64,000 bases of DNA from an uncultured bacterium. GTDB lineage: Bacteria > Hydrogenedentota > Hydrogenedentia > Hydrogenedentales > CAILVY01. The notes under the pieces are model-generated. The model was not told the DNA's origin. It did not search any database and worked only from the letters and a program-made list of their open reading frames with translations. The translations under genes and the position numbers were made by a program. Shown here piece by piece: positions 55,628 through 64,000 of this stretch (its first letter is position 1; each line of letters opens with the position of its first letter). The stretch lies in NCBI GenBank assembly GCA_937951485.1, contig CALEDJ010000068.1, forward strand, positions 1 to 64,000, given 5' to 3'.

Positions 55628-56818
55628 ATGTCAGTGAATCCACGATATGTGTATCTTGATCACAATGCCACTACGCCGCTGCACCCGGAAGTGAAGCAGG
55701 CCATGCAGGAGGCGATGGATTGCTTTGGCAATCCGTCGAGCCTGCATGGGTTCGGGCGTGCGGCGCGGCAGATGGTGGAGCGCGCGCGGGAGCAGGTGGC
55801 CGCGTTCATCGGCGCGCTTCCGGACGAGATTGTCTTTGTGGGCAGCGGTTCCGAGGGCAACAATACGGTGCTCTCCATTCTTGGCTGCCCGGTGCGCCAT
55901 TGTTCCTGCGAGCATCAGGGAGGCCGCGCCATCGTTACGACCGCGATTGAGCATCCCTGCGTGCAGGAGACAGCGCGCTGTCTCGCTGACAGGGGCAATC
56001 AGGTCTCTTTTGCGCGGGTGGACCATCTGGGCCGGGTGGACCTGGAACACCTGGAATCGCTGGTCACCGAGCACACGGGCGTGGTGTCGGTGATGATGGC
56101 GAATAATGAACTGGGCACTATCCAGGATGTGCGCCGCGCTGCAGACATCGCCCACAAGCATGGCACGCTTTTTCATACCGATGCGGTGCAGGCTGTGGGC
56201 AAAATCCCGGTAAACGTGAAAGACCTGGATGTGGATTTCCTCACCTTGTCGGGACACAAGATTTACGGCCCCAAAGGCATCGGCGCGTTGTATATTCGAC
56301 GCGGCGTGCCGTTTTGCCCGCTGATCCGCGGCGGCCACCAGGAAAAGGGCCGGCGCGCCGGTACGGAAAACACCATCGGCATTCACGCACTGGGCAAAGC
56401 GGTGGCAATGCGCGCGGTGGAGATGGCGGAAGAGGCCGTGCGGTTGCGCGCCCTTAAAGCGGCCTTGCGGCAAGGCATCGAGGACCGCATCCGCGATGTG
56501 CATTTCAATGGTGATCCCGACAACAGCCTGCCCGGCACCTTGAACGTTTCTTTCCCGGGCGCGGAAGGCGAAAGCATTCTGCTCTACCTCGATCTGGAGG
56601 GCATCGCGGTCTCCACAGGGTCTGCCTGTGCTTCCGGTTCGTTGGAGCCTTCGCACGTGCTGATGGCCATCGGTATCCCCATCGAGCACGCCCACGCCTC
56701 CATCCGCATGAGCATGGGGCGCGACACCACCGCAGACGATATTGACTATGTGTTGGAAAGACTCCCGAAAGTGATCACGAAAATCCGAGATATGTCAACG
56801 GCATACGCGAGGAAATAG
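55628..56818 (+). CDS. iscS: Cysteine desulfurase
   Basis: 396 residues; AAGGAG lies before the ATG. PLP enzyme of class V: YLDHNATTPLHPEV at the start, TAIEHPC with the His above PLP, the Schiff-base Lys in LSGHKIYGPKGIG, and the persulfide-forming Cys in STGSACASGSLEPSH. The insertion CPVRHCSCEHQGG at about 85-97, before the TTAIEHPC strand, is Cys-rich and not common in IscS/NifS. It supplies sulfur for Fe-S clusters through the next gene, two bases downstream. Confidence 0.95.
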   Translation: MSVNPRYVYLDHNATTPLHPEVKQAMQEAMDCFGNPSSLHGFGRAARQMVERAREQVAAFIGALPDEIVFVGSGSEGNNTVLSILGCPVRHCSCEHQGGRAIVTTAIEHPCVQETARCLADRGNQVSFARVDHLGRVDLEHLESLVTEHTGVVSVMMANNELGTIQDVRRAADIAHKHGTLFHTDAVQAVGKIPVNVKDLDVDFLTLSGHKIYGPKGIGALYIRRGVPFCPLIRGGHQEKGRRAGTENTIGIHALGKAVAMRAVEMAEEAVRLRALKAALRQGIEDRIRDVHFNGDPDNSLPGTLNVSFPGAEGESILLYLDLEGIAVSTGSACASGSLEPSHVLMAIGIPIEHAHASIRMSMGRDTTADDIDYVLERLPKVITKIRDMSTAYARK

Positions 56819-56820
56819 GC

Positions 56821-57438
56821 ATGGCTGCGCATCAATCCTGGGCTTATACCGACAAAGTTAAAGACCATTTCATGAACCCGCGCAACGTTCTTCGCGACGA
56901 GGATTACCAGGAAGACGGGCGCGGCGTGGTGGGTAATATCCAGTGCGGCGACGAGATGCTGGTGGTGATTCAGGTTGACAAAGAAAAGGGCGTCATCACC
57001 GACTGCAAATGGAAGACCTACGGCTGCGCCAGCGCCATCGCCAGCACTTCGGTCCTCTCGGAAATGGTCAAGGGCATGACGCTGGAAGAGGCGTACCATA
57101 TCACTCCCGCGCAAATCGGGGAGGCGCTCGGCCAGTTGCCCGAGCACAAGTACCATTGCTCCGTGCTGGGCGATAAGGCGCTCCGCGCCGCCATCAACGA
57201 CTACTACGCGCGCCACGGCATGGAAGACCGCATCGAGCGCGAGGAAGCGCGGCTGGTGTGTGAGTGCATGCACGTCACCGACCGGGAGATCGAGGAAGCC
57301 GTGGTCGAGGGCGCGCGCACCTTCCTGGACTTGCAGGAGCGCACCAAGATCAGCACCGTCTGCGGCAAATGCAAGGAGGAAGCCGCCAACCTGGTGAGGG
57401 CATACCTCGCCAAGCATTTTGGCCGCAGCGCTTCTTGA
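56821..57438 (+). CDS. nifU: NifU-like Fe-S scaffold with BFD-type [2Fe-2S] domain
   Basis: 205 residues. N-terminal IscU domain with Cys 42 (QCGDE, Asp 44), Cys 69 (YGCASA) and Cys 113 (YHCSVLG), the three scaffold cysteines. C-terminal BFD/Fer2 domain with Cys 147, 149, 181 and 184 (CECMHVTD ... VCGKC), binding a permanent [2Fe-2S] cluster. The third, Nfu-type domain of full NifU (~300 residues) is missing, with a natural stop. It follows iscS by two bases; together they form a compact cluster-assembly operon that could serve the hydrogenase and polyferredoxin in this window. Confidence 0.92.
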   Translation: MAAHQSWAYTDKVKDHFMNPRNVLRDEDYQEDGRGVVGNIQCGDEMLVVIQVDKEKGVITDCKWKTYGCASAIASTSVLSEMVKGMTLEEAYHITPAQIGEALGQLPEHKYHCSVLGDKALRAAINDYYARHGMEDRIEREEARLVCECMHVTDREIEEAVVEGARTFLDLQERTKISTVCGKCKEEAANLVRAYLAKHFGRSAS

Positions 57439-57507
57439 AAATGAAGGAATAGTTCCCTCTTCCGTGCTTTCGGCTTCCCCGCAACAGGCCTGTCTTTTCT
57501 TTCGAGG

Positions 57508-58662
57508 TCAATTATTGTCAAAAGCGCGGTCGAAGTCTTTCCAGACGGGATCGTAGCCGGCGCGGCGGATAGCGGCGACGACCTCGGCGGGCGATCGGCG
57601 GTCGTCAATCTCGAATTGTTCGAGGACGGGCGCGCCGGGCCGCGAATGGCCGGTGAAGCCGGCGCGATGGGTGGCGTAGCCGCCGGGGCGGGTGGAGGAA
57701 CCGGCGCTCATGGCGGTTATGCCGAGAGGGATGAGTCTGTCGCGGAACGCCGGGGTTTCGCGCGTGCTGAGATTGAAGCCGACTTCCGGCAGAAAGAGAC
57801 GCAGGCCGAGCATGATCTGGACGAGGTCGGTGTCGCTGACGGGACAGGGGATGATGAAACGCGGGGGCGTGTGCCTCAGGCGCGGAAATGAGATGGACAG
57901 GGCGCTGCGCCAGCACTGTTTCTGGAGCCAGCGCGCGTGCATCGCCAGCCACAGGACGTCAATGCGCCAGTCGAAAAGGCCAAGCAGCGCGCCGATGCTC
58001 AGCCGTCTTGCTCCGGCTTCACCCGCGCGTTCAATGGCGTCAAGCCGGAAATCGTAGTTCGTTTTGTCGCCGCCTTGGTGCACCCTGGCGTAAGTTTCAC
58101 GGTCATAGGTTTCCATATAGAGCGTGACCCCTTCCAGGCCGCGATTGCAAAGCGTCCGGTAGCCGGCCGTGTCCAGCGCATAGATTTCGACCGCAACCGA
58201 TGGAAAAAACTCACGGGCGATGCCGACGGCGTCGGCGATGTGGTTCAGCGGCACGGCGCGGGGTGCGTCGCCGGTGAGCAGCAGCACGCTCTGGTATCCC
58301 ATCGCCTGCAACGCCGCGCATTCACGGCGGATTTGTTCGGGGGTAAGTGTGGTGCGCTTTTCCCTGCTGCCGGAATGCGCAGCAAAGCCGCAGTACAGGC
58401 AGTCCGCCGCGCAGAGGTTGGAAATGTACAGCGGCGCGTAGAGGCTCACGGTTCGCCCGAAATGCCGCCGGGTAAGTTGATGCGCTTCGCGAGCCATGTC
58501 TTCCAGCCGGGTCCTGGCGACGGGCGAAAGCAGCACCGCCAAATCACGCAGGGACCGGCGCTCGCGGTAAAGCGCCGCGTCCACCTCTTCCGGCGTGATG
58601 CCGGCATAGAGCGCTTCGACGCGGGGCCGCGGCCACGCTTCCATCATCGGCAGAAAACTCAC
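57508..58662 (-). CDS. thiH: 2-iminoacetate synthase
   Basis: 384 residues. Radical SAM enzyme that splits tyrosine to dehydroglycine for the thiamine thiazole. The cluster motif is [10 protein letters not shown] (Cys 84, 88, 91), preceded by [49 protein letters not shown]-type text and [25 protein letters not shown] are all ThiH-like (shown in parts). Its ATG overlaps the thiG stop by four bases (ATGA). Iron-sulfur need fits the neighbouring isc genes. Confidence 0.94.
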   Translation of the reverse strand: MSFLPMMEAWPRPRVEALYAGITPEEVDAALYRERRSLRDLAVLLSPVARTRLEDMAREAHQLTRRHFGRTVSLYAPLYISNLCAADCLYCGFAAHSGSREKRTTLTPEQIRRECAALQAMGYQSVLLLTGDAPRAVPLNHIADAVGIAREFFPSVAVEIYALDTAGYRTLCNRGLEGVTLYMETYDRETYARVHQGGDKTNYDFRLDAIERAGEAGARRLSIGALLGLFDWRIDVLWLAMHARWLQKQCWRSALSISFPRLRHTPPRFIIPCPVSDTDLVQIMLGLRLFLPEVGFNLSTRETPAFRDRLIPLGITAMSAGSSTRPGGYATHRAGFTGHSRPGAPVLEQFEIDDRRSPAEVVAAIRRAGYDPVWKDFDRAFDNN

Positions 58663-59462
58663 GGCGTCGCCTCTTTTTCTACGGGCGGATCGAAGAGGAA
58701 TCCCGTCAGCGGCGAGGACGCTTCAGCGGTATCGCGTTGCGGCCCCAGACCGGCCAGATAGGCCATGCGCCCGGCCTCGACCGCCTGTGCAAAGGCGCGC
58801 GCCATGCCCGCGTGGTCGGCCGCATCCGCCAGCGCTGTGTTGACCAGCACCGCGTCCGCACCCAATTCCATGGACTCCGCCGCATGCGAGGGCGCGCCCA
58901 GCCCCGCGTCCACCACCACAGGCACATTTGACTGCTCGATGATGATGCGGATCATGTCGCGGGTGCGCACGCCGCGATTGCTGCCGATGGGCGCACCGAG
59001 CGGCATCACCGTGGCCGTGCCCGCTTCTTCCAGGCGCTTCGCCAGCACCGGGTCGGCCTGTATGTACGGCAGCACGATGAAGCCCTCGCGCACGAGCATC
59101 TCAGCCGCTTTGAGCGTCTCTACCGGGTCGGGCAGCAGATAGCGCGGTTCCGGCGTCAGTTCCAGTTTCACCCACGGATCCAATCCCGCCGCGCGCGCCA
59201 GGCGCGCCAGGCGCACCGCTTCCTCGGCCGTGCGCGCGCCGCTCGTGTTTGGCAGGATCAAATGCCGTTTGGGATCAATCGCGGACAGTATGCCCTCCTC
59301 TTCCGGGCGCGACAAATCCACCCGGCGCAGGGCCACCGTCACGATCTCCGCCTCGGATGCGTCCAACGCCGCTCGCAGCGCCGCCGCTGACGGAAATTTG
59401 CCTGTGCCAACCATTAAACGCGACCGAAAAGACCGGCCCGCAATAATCAGGGGATCATCCAT
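58659..59462 (-). CDS. thiG: Thiazole synthase
   Basis: 267 residues from ATG 59462 (AGGAG upstream); the frame to 59642 is not supported. Makes the thiazole phosphate of thiamine from DXP, ThiS thiocarboxylate and dehydroglycine. TIM barrel with [20 protein letters not shown], the LPYIQADP strand, [12 protein letters not shown] phosphate loop, [20 protein letters not shown] and [12 protein letters not shown]. thiS and thiF are not next to it, and no TPP riboswitch is evident in the region upstream. Confidence 0.94.
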   Translation of the reverse strand: MDDPLIIAGRSFRSRLMVGTGKFPSAAALRAALDASEAEIVTVALRRVDLSRPEEEGILSAIDPKRHLILPNTSGARTAEEAVRLARLARAAGLDPWVKLELTPEPRYLLPDPVETLKAAEMLVREGFIVLPYIQADPVLAKRLEEAGTATVMPLGAPIGSNRGVRTRDMIRIIIEQSNVPVVVDAGLGAPSHAAESMELGADAVLVNTALADAADHAGMARAFAQAVEAGRMAYLAGLGPQRDTAEASSPLTGFLFDPPVEKEATP

Positions 59463-59804
59463 TGAAGGCTCCTGTGAGGCGCATCCATACCGGACAATTC
59501 CGTCCAGTCTTGGCGGCGGGAAATCGGTGTACCGGAATGGCGCGCCCCGCCACAAAACGCCTTTCTCGCTCCTGAATCTTATCAAATTATCCGTTGCGCC
59601 ACAATCGCCGACAAAGCCGCGCCTGGCGCTGTTTCGCTGCAATCAAGAAACAAATGTCGGGAAAAGCGGATTCCGGAGAGATTCAATGAAACAAGTCCGG
59701 GCCGGGCTGGGTCTAAAAACAGATTGCGCAATTTCCGAAAGGGTATAGGGCCTGCCGCAGCAGAGGTGTTTCCAGTCTCAGCAAAAACGACGAGGGAGGA
59801 TATC
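59463..59804. other. Divergent intergenic region between thiG and the M28 peptidase
   Basis: No gene seen. AGGGAGG near 59793-59799 is the ribosome site of the peptidase. TATAGG at 59746-59751 could be a weak -10 for it; TAAGAT on the minus strand near 59577 could serve thiG. I find no thiS-like small gene or TPP-box here. Confidence 0.35.
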
Positions 59805-62096
59805 ATGAACTTGTGCGGGAAAAAGAATTGGTTCAAGGCGATTCCCCTGCTGGCGGCTGTCGCGGCCGTTCTGTCCGCGTATTGGATGTCGTTGGCGCCA
59901 AGGCCCGTCCCGGCCACAGCGCCGCCCGATGTCTTTTCCGCGGAACGTGCGCACCGCCATATCGCGGCGAATTGCACGGAACCGCAGCCCGCCGGTTCCC
60001 TGAACAATGACCGCGCCTGCCGGTACATCCAGGAAGAACTTGAACGGTTGGGCGTGGAAAACGAATTGGTGCTGCGGTACGTGCGGACGGGCGAGCGGTC
60101 GGTATCGCGGTGGCGCGCGGTGTTGGGCCGCATCCGGGGCACAGACCCGACCAAGGCATTCGCGGTGGACGCGCATTTTGACTCGGTGCCCTGGGGACCC
60201 GGCGCGGCAGACGACTTTTCCGGCATTGCCGCGATGCTGGAGGCGGCGCGGGCGTTGAAGGCCGGGCCGCCCCTGAAAAACGACGTGATTTTCGTTTTTG
60301 CAGACCAGGAAGAGTTCAACATGGGCGGCGCAAAAGCCTTCCGCGATCATCCCTGGTTTCAGGAAGTCGGCGTCATGCTCGGCCTGGAGACACGGGGCAC
60401 CTCCGGTCCCGCGCTGATGTTTGAAACCTCGCCCAACAACGGCTTTGTCGTGCGGGAGATGGCGCGTTCCGGCGCGGGCGCGCGCGCCAACTCCATCATG
60501 TACGATTTCTACCGGCGCATGCCTTTCAACAGCGATTTTGACCACTACAAGCATCATGTCGCCGGCTTGAACGTCGCCTACATCAACAACTTCGATCATT
60601 ACCACACCATGCTGGACAATCCGGAGAATGTGAGCCTGGCCAGCCTGCAACACCATGGCAATTATGTGCTCGGACTGGCGCGTCATTTCGGCAATATCCC
60701 GCTGGACGACTGCTATGCGCCGGATGCAACCTATTTCAACACGATCGGCAACCACATGATCGTCTATCCGTTGTCCTGGGGAGGACCGCTTGCGCTGATT
60801 TCATTCGCCGTGGCGGCGATTGTACTGGGATTCGGTTTTGCCACCAGAAGGCTTTCCCCTGGCGGGACGGCGCTGGGTTTCCTGTATGTGTTGGTTGTCG
60901 CCCTCGTTTCTTCGTCCATTATCGGATTGGTCAGTTACTTGTTCTATCTGCGCCTTTACGAAACCGCCCTGTATCAGAACAACGTCTATGCGTTTGGATT
61001 CAACCTGATGGCGATTGGCGCTTTGGCGGCGATGGTGGGGCTGTTACGGGGTTGGGTACGCCCGCAGGAGTTTCTGGCGGGCGGCGTGCTCTGGTGGGCC
61101 TTGGCGTTGTACGGACTCCAGAAGTGGGCGCCGGGTGGCGCGCATCTGGCCATGATTCCGCTATTGTTCGGCAGCGTGGGATTGGCCGTGCTGCTGGCGC
61201 TCGCCGGGGACCGTCAGCCTTCGGACAAAGCGGTCGCGTGGTCGGTCGTCTTCGTGATTCCGGCGTTGATAGTCATCGCGCCGTTACTGGTCATGTCGGC
61301 ATACACCCTGACCGTGCTCGCAACATTCATGCTTGCGCCGATTGCCCTGCTGCTGTGCGCGTTGGTCGCGCCGCAGATATCCCTCGTTTCCCGGGCAGGT
61401 TTGCTCAAGACGGCCGGCGCGCTCGCCATCGCAGGCATTGCCTTGATCATTGTGGGATATATCCGCACCCTGCCCAGCCCTTCGAGTCCGCGCATCCACT
61501 GCCTCGCCTATGGTGTTGACTTCGACAAGGAAGAGGCGTACTGGCTGAGCGGCGACCGGGAACTCGATGAATGGACCTCGCTGTACATCCCCCAGGGAAC
61601 GGCGCGGCAGCGCCTCCCGGAATTTGTGGGCCGGGATCGTCACGAATACTTCATGGCGCCCGCGCCGATGCCGCCGTTTTCCAGGCCCATCCTGGAAGTC
61701 ATCGAGGATCGCGTCGAGAGTGGACGGCGAATTCTTGACTGCCGTCTCAACTCGCCCCGCGACGCACAACGCCTGTGGCTGCGCGTGGCATCCGACGCCA
61801 AAGTGCACCGCGCGGAAATTCTCGGCCATGAACTGCGCGGTTCGGACCGACAGTGGGATGCCAGTTTCGAGATTCTCCCCCGCGAAGGGGCCGACCTCCG
61901 GCTGGAGGTGGAACCCGGCACGCCGCTTGTCTTCGACGTGCGCGAGATGTCCTACGGGTTGCCGGAATTGCCGGAACTCAGGCCGCGCCCCGCACACATG
62001 ATCCCTGAACCCAACCGCCGTCTGGACCGCAGCCGCTCCCTGCACAGCGATTTCACGTACTCGATTGCCACGATTGATTTGGGAAGCGGGGCGTAG
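59805..62096 (+). CDS. Multi-pass membrane M28 zinc peptidase
   Basis: 763 residues from ATG 59805 (GGGAGG six bases upstream). N-terminal membrane helix (about 10-30), then an M28 aminopeptidase domain facing outward: HFDSVPWGPGAADDFSG at 124-140 (His 124 and Asp 137 as zinc ligands), the catalytic Glu pair ADQEEFNMGG (169-170), GLETRGTSGP, and the last ligand in YHTMLDNPENV. After that come eight or so membrane segments (about 325-560) and a C-terminal beta domain. The arrangement matches the vacuolar/ER M28 membrane peptidases (Pff1/ERMP1-like). It cleaves N-terminal residues from peptides. Convergent with the next gene. Confidence 0.87.
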   Translation: MNLCGKKNWFKAIPLLAAVAAVLSAYWMSLAPRPVPATAPPDVFSAERAHRHIAANCTEPQPAGSLNNDRACRYIQEELERLGVENELVLRYVRTGERSVSRWRAVLGRIRGTDPTKAFAVDAHFDSVPWGPGAADDFSGIAAMLEAARALKAGPPLKNDVIFVFADQEEFNMGGAKAFRDHPWFQEVGVMLGLETRGTSGPALMFETSPNNGFVVREMARSGAGARANSIMYDFYRRMPFNSDFDHYKHHVAGLNVAYINNFDHYHTMLDNPENVSLASLQHHGNYVLGLARHFGNIPLDDCYAPDATYFNTIGNHMIVYPLSWGGPLALISFAVAAIVLGFGFATRRLSPGGTALGFLYVLVVALVSSSIIGLVSYLFYLRLYETALYQNNVYAFGFNLMAIGALAAMVGLLRGWVRPQEFLAGGVLWWALALYGLQKWAPGGAHLAMIPLLFGSVGLAVLLALAGDRQPSDKAVAWSVVFVIPALIVIAPLLVMSAYTLTVLATFMLAPIALLLCALVAPQISLVSRAGLLKTAGALAIAGIALIIVGYIRTLPSPSSPRIHCLAYGVDFDKEEAYWLSGDRELDEWTSLYIPQGTARQRLPEFVGRDRHEYFMAPAPMPPFSRPILEVIEDRVESGRRILDCRLNSPRDAQRLWLRVASDAKVHRAEILGHELRGSDRQWDASFEILPREGADLRLEVEPGTPLVFDVREMSYGLPELPELRPRPAHMIPEPNRRLDRSRSLHSDFTYSIATIDLGSGA

Positions 62097-62120
62097 GTGG
62101 CGGGTGCGTCGGGTTTGATC

Positions 62121-62238
62121 CGAAAGACAGCAAGGACAAAAAGGACACAAGATAAAGATTCAGTTTAGACGCTTATATTCGGCGTCGGCCGTTTCCTTTA
62201 TTAGTCCTTTGTGTTCTTTTCGTTCTCTCTTTCTTCCT
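62121..62238. repeat. Third purine-rich repeat block, imperfect inverted repeat
   Basis: Left arm AGCAAGGACAAAAAGGACAC and following AAGATAAAG; right arm CTTTATTAGTCCTTTGTGTT and following CTTTTCGTTC. The arms can pair imperfectly around a small GACGC/GCGTC hairpin (near 62168-62186). It lies between two convergent genes and may also end transcription of both. Confidence 0.55.
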
Positions 62239-62248
62239 GAAACAACAC

Positions 62249-64000
62249 TCATCGGCTCTCTGTTCTATCAGGCCCGCGCCTCGGAGAGGCCGTCGTCACC
62301 CGCCCTTCGACGATGACCAGCGGCGTGGTCGTGATGTTCAGGATCGCATCCTGACGGGTGACGGCGCGCGCAGCGGCGAATTCGATGCGGAGCGACAGGG
62401 GCCTTGGGGCGCCCGGGGCAGGTCGCCAGGAAATGCGCGCCCATTCGCCCTTCTCCTCGCGAATTCTCCTTCCCGATTCCAGGGTGACGAAAAGCGAACC
62501 ATCGGGCAGAATGCGATGCGCCACGCGGCGATGCGCCGCAAGGGCGCCCTGCCCTGGTTCCACATCTTCGAAGATAATGTCGGCCTCGCCGACGGCGCGC
62601 AAGATTGCGATCACACCATCCAGCGAGAGATACGCAGGGGTCTCAAAGCGAAGCGCGGCGACCGCCAAATCCGCCGGGTCTTGAAAGTCGGGCAGATGCG
62701 TCGCTTCCAGGGAAAGGTGTATCCGGGACCTCGGCGCATAGCGATAGCCGCCGGGCAGTTGTCCGTGCAATGCGCCGCCGGCGGTTTGCACGCGCAATGG
62801 AACCTCACCGCCGTCGTTGCCGCCGAAATCCGGCGCGATCACCCAGGCGGTGACGCCATCCGCGACCTGAAAGGCGGGAACCCTTTTTTCGCCGAACAGG
62901 AACACGCTGTCGGGCGTCAGATTGCCGCCGGTAATGGTGATTAAATGGCCGCCTTCGGCGGGCACGCTCGGCGTGGCGCTGATCAGGAACGGTGTCCCGA
63001 TGGCCGGCGCGGGGGTGCCGTCCGCACCGTCCCAGATGCCGTCGCCGTCGGAATCGGGATTGCGCGGGTCCGTCTCGCCGTCATCAACCCGGCCATTCCT
63101 GTTGCCGTCTTCCATGCCGTCGGGAATGCCGTCGCTGTCCGTGTCGGGATTGCGGTAATCTGTCTCGCCGGGGTCTGCAATGCCGTTGTTGTTGATGTCT
63201 TCGAGGCTGTCGGGCAGGCCGTCGCCGTCCATGTCTTCGATTTCCAGGGCAGCGCGGCCCAGCCACCGGAACAATTCCGAGGCGAAGCGGCGTTCGTCCT
63301 CCCGTTCCAGGGCGGCGCTTTCCAACGGCGTGGGCGCGGCAATCAGCGCAATGCGTCCCATACCGTAGTTGCGCGCGAGGAATACCGCGCCGATGCCCTC
63401 GACGCCGCCCGGTTCCAGCGCGAAGCCTTTTTCCGCGTAGATAGCGCAGCCCCCGGTGACCCGAAAGTCCTTCCAATGCCGGGTCATTTGCGGGTCGCCT
63501 GCCACGGCATAGTGTCCGTCCACGCGCATCCCCGTGTTGATGCGGATGCCGATGGGCCGCAGCCATTGCGCGAGTTCGCGATGGGTGTTGTCCTCCAGAT
63601 GCGCGCCCAGAAAGAGCAGCGCGCCCCCTTGCGCCACATAATCGAGCACAGCCTGACGGGTGATCGCGCCCTGCGCGGCGGCCGCCGCGTCAATGACCAC
63701 GATGGCGTAAGGGTCCAGCGGCTCCTGAAACGGGCTGACGACTTCACGGTGCGCGAAGTAATGCGGCGGCGCGGCGAGCAGGTCCCCCAGCGCGCGCAAA
63801 CGCCGGGAATCCGCCGGGTCGCGGAACGATTGGTCGCCGGCATCGGCCCAGATCCAAAGGATACGGCGTGGCAGACCGCGCCCAGGCATCACCTGCACGA
63901 TGACTTCGCTGCGCACCGCCAGGCGCGTCGGAATAGTCCGGGGCAACTCCATCAGCACGTCCAGAAAGCCCTCCACACGGCAGGTGGGGTCATAATGCGC
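62249..64000 (-). CDS. Secreted-type protein with calcium-binding (TSP3-like) repeats and IPT/TIG domain, N-terminus outside window
   Basis: The frame is open to the right edge (the GTG at 63976 is only an internal codon), so the start is missing and at least 583 residues remain. Visible parts: a beta-rich region, a domain like the membrane-protein ThuA/glutamine-amidotransferase-like fold (VIVDAAAAAQ, LLFLGAHLED), then three Asp-rich calcium repeats (DMDGDGLPDSLED, NPDTDSDGIPDGMEDGNRNG, NPDSDGDGIWDGADG), an IPT/TIG domain (ISATPSVPAEGGHLITITGG), and a C-terminal beta domain of unknown type. Such repeats occur in large extracellular adhesins or surface proteins. Function unknown. Confidence 0.75.
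   Translation of the reverse strand, partial: AHYDPTCRVEGFLDVLMELPRTIPTRLAVRSEVIVQVMPGRGLPRRILWIWADAGDQSFRDPADSRRLRALGDLLAAPPHYFAHREVVSPFQEPLDPYAIVVIDAAAAAQGAITRQAVLDYVAQGGALLFLGAHLEDNTHRELAQWLRPIGIRINTGMRVDGHYAVAGDPQMTRHWKDFRVTGGCAIYAEKGFALEPGGVEGIGAVFLARNYGMGRIALIAAPTPLESAALEREDERRFASELFRWLGRAALEIEDMDGDGLPDSLEDINNNGIADPGETDYRNPDTDSDGIPDGMEDGNRNGRVDDGETDPRNPDSDGDGIWDGADGTPAPAIGTPFLISATPSVPAEGGHLITITGGNLTPDSVFLFGEKRVPAFQVADGVTAWVIAPDFGGNDGGEVPLRVQTAGGALHGQLPGGYRYAPRSRIHLSLEATHLPDFQDPADLAVAALRFETPAYLSLDGVIAILRAVGEADIIFEDVEPGQGALAAHRRVAHRILPDGSLFVTLESGRRIREEKGEWARISWRPAPGAPRPLSLRIEFAAARAVTRQDAILNITTTPLVIVEGRVTTASPRRGPDRTESR

Noticed and set aside
59463-59690. Possible thiS gene or TPP riboswitch before thiG
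   Set aside because: No small frame ending in Gly-Gly and no TPP-box sequence is present.

Overview
The window is a GC-rich bacterial chromosome segment carrying about 45 protein genes on both strands. I see no rRNA, tRNA, CRISPR array, phage or transposase gene. Several traits suggest a Gram-negative, free-living polysaccharide degrader from the Planctomycetes/Lentisphaerae/Hydrogenedentota sphere: FGly-type sulfatase, ThuA, Gfo/Idh/MocA, PIG-L and DUF6259-like genes, a LolC/LolD lipoprotein exporter, flagellar FliD/FliS, a trimeric [FeFe] hydrogenase, GTP-type PEPCK and Tat-exported enzymes. Hydrogenedentota is my best guess, but it rests on gene content only.

Layout. 0-5.6 kb: the start of a secreted glycine-rich protein (-), a membrane-anchored PHP-domain protein, metG, and an esterase with its own terminator. 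5.7-12.4 kb: a glycosyltransferase, then a MarR regulator followed by a giant MFS/acyltransferase/acyl-ACP synthetase (Aas-like) translationally coupled to a hydrolase-GNAT fusion. 12.4-15.4 kb: a PIG-L deacetylase/ROK pair and a BrnT/BrnA toxin-antitoxin pair. 15.8-22.6 kb: a putative glycoside hydrolase, pckG, and a DUF362 protein coupled to a NapH/NapG-like multi-cluster ferredoxin. 22.8-29.2 kb: HU, a degenerate metallophosphoesterase, a ChbG-type deacetylase, an SDR, a sulfatase and a lipoprotein. 29.5-37 kb: lolC-lolD, then a hydrogenase operon (isomerase-hydB-hydA-hydC, minus strand). 37.3-45.5 kb: fliD-fliS behind a sigma-28-like promoter, sugar-related oxidoreductase and ThuA genes, a toxin remnant, a purine permease and citrate synthase. 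45.7-49.6 kb: a run of zinc-ribbon, TPR and membrane proteins without known function. 49.6-64 kb: an NSS transporter with its tiny MetS-like partner, greA-carB, iscS-nifU, thiG-thiH, an M28 membrane peptidase, and the 3' part of a secreted calcium-repeat protein.

How it works together. HydABC would couple hydrogen turnover to NAD(H) and ferredoxin. pckG and gltA connect gluconeogenesis and the TCA cycle. The sulfatase, deacetylases, oxidoreductases and esterases fit scavenging of sulfated or acetylated sugars. IscS/NifU would supply the many Fe-S clusters encoded here.

Most notable observations: (1) two gapless 94-bp copies of an inverted-repeat element, both lying 3' of genes; (2) purine-rich AAGGACAAA-type repeats that appear to have grown into the carB C-terminus; (3) a hydrogenase flavin subunit with two tandem thioredoxin-like [2Fe-2S] domains; (4) three adjacent zinc-ribbon modules including a 57-residue protein; (5) a 37-residue MetS-like ORF overlapping the NSS transporter; (6) a metallophosphoesterase that has lost its metal ligands.
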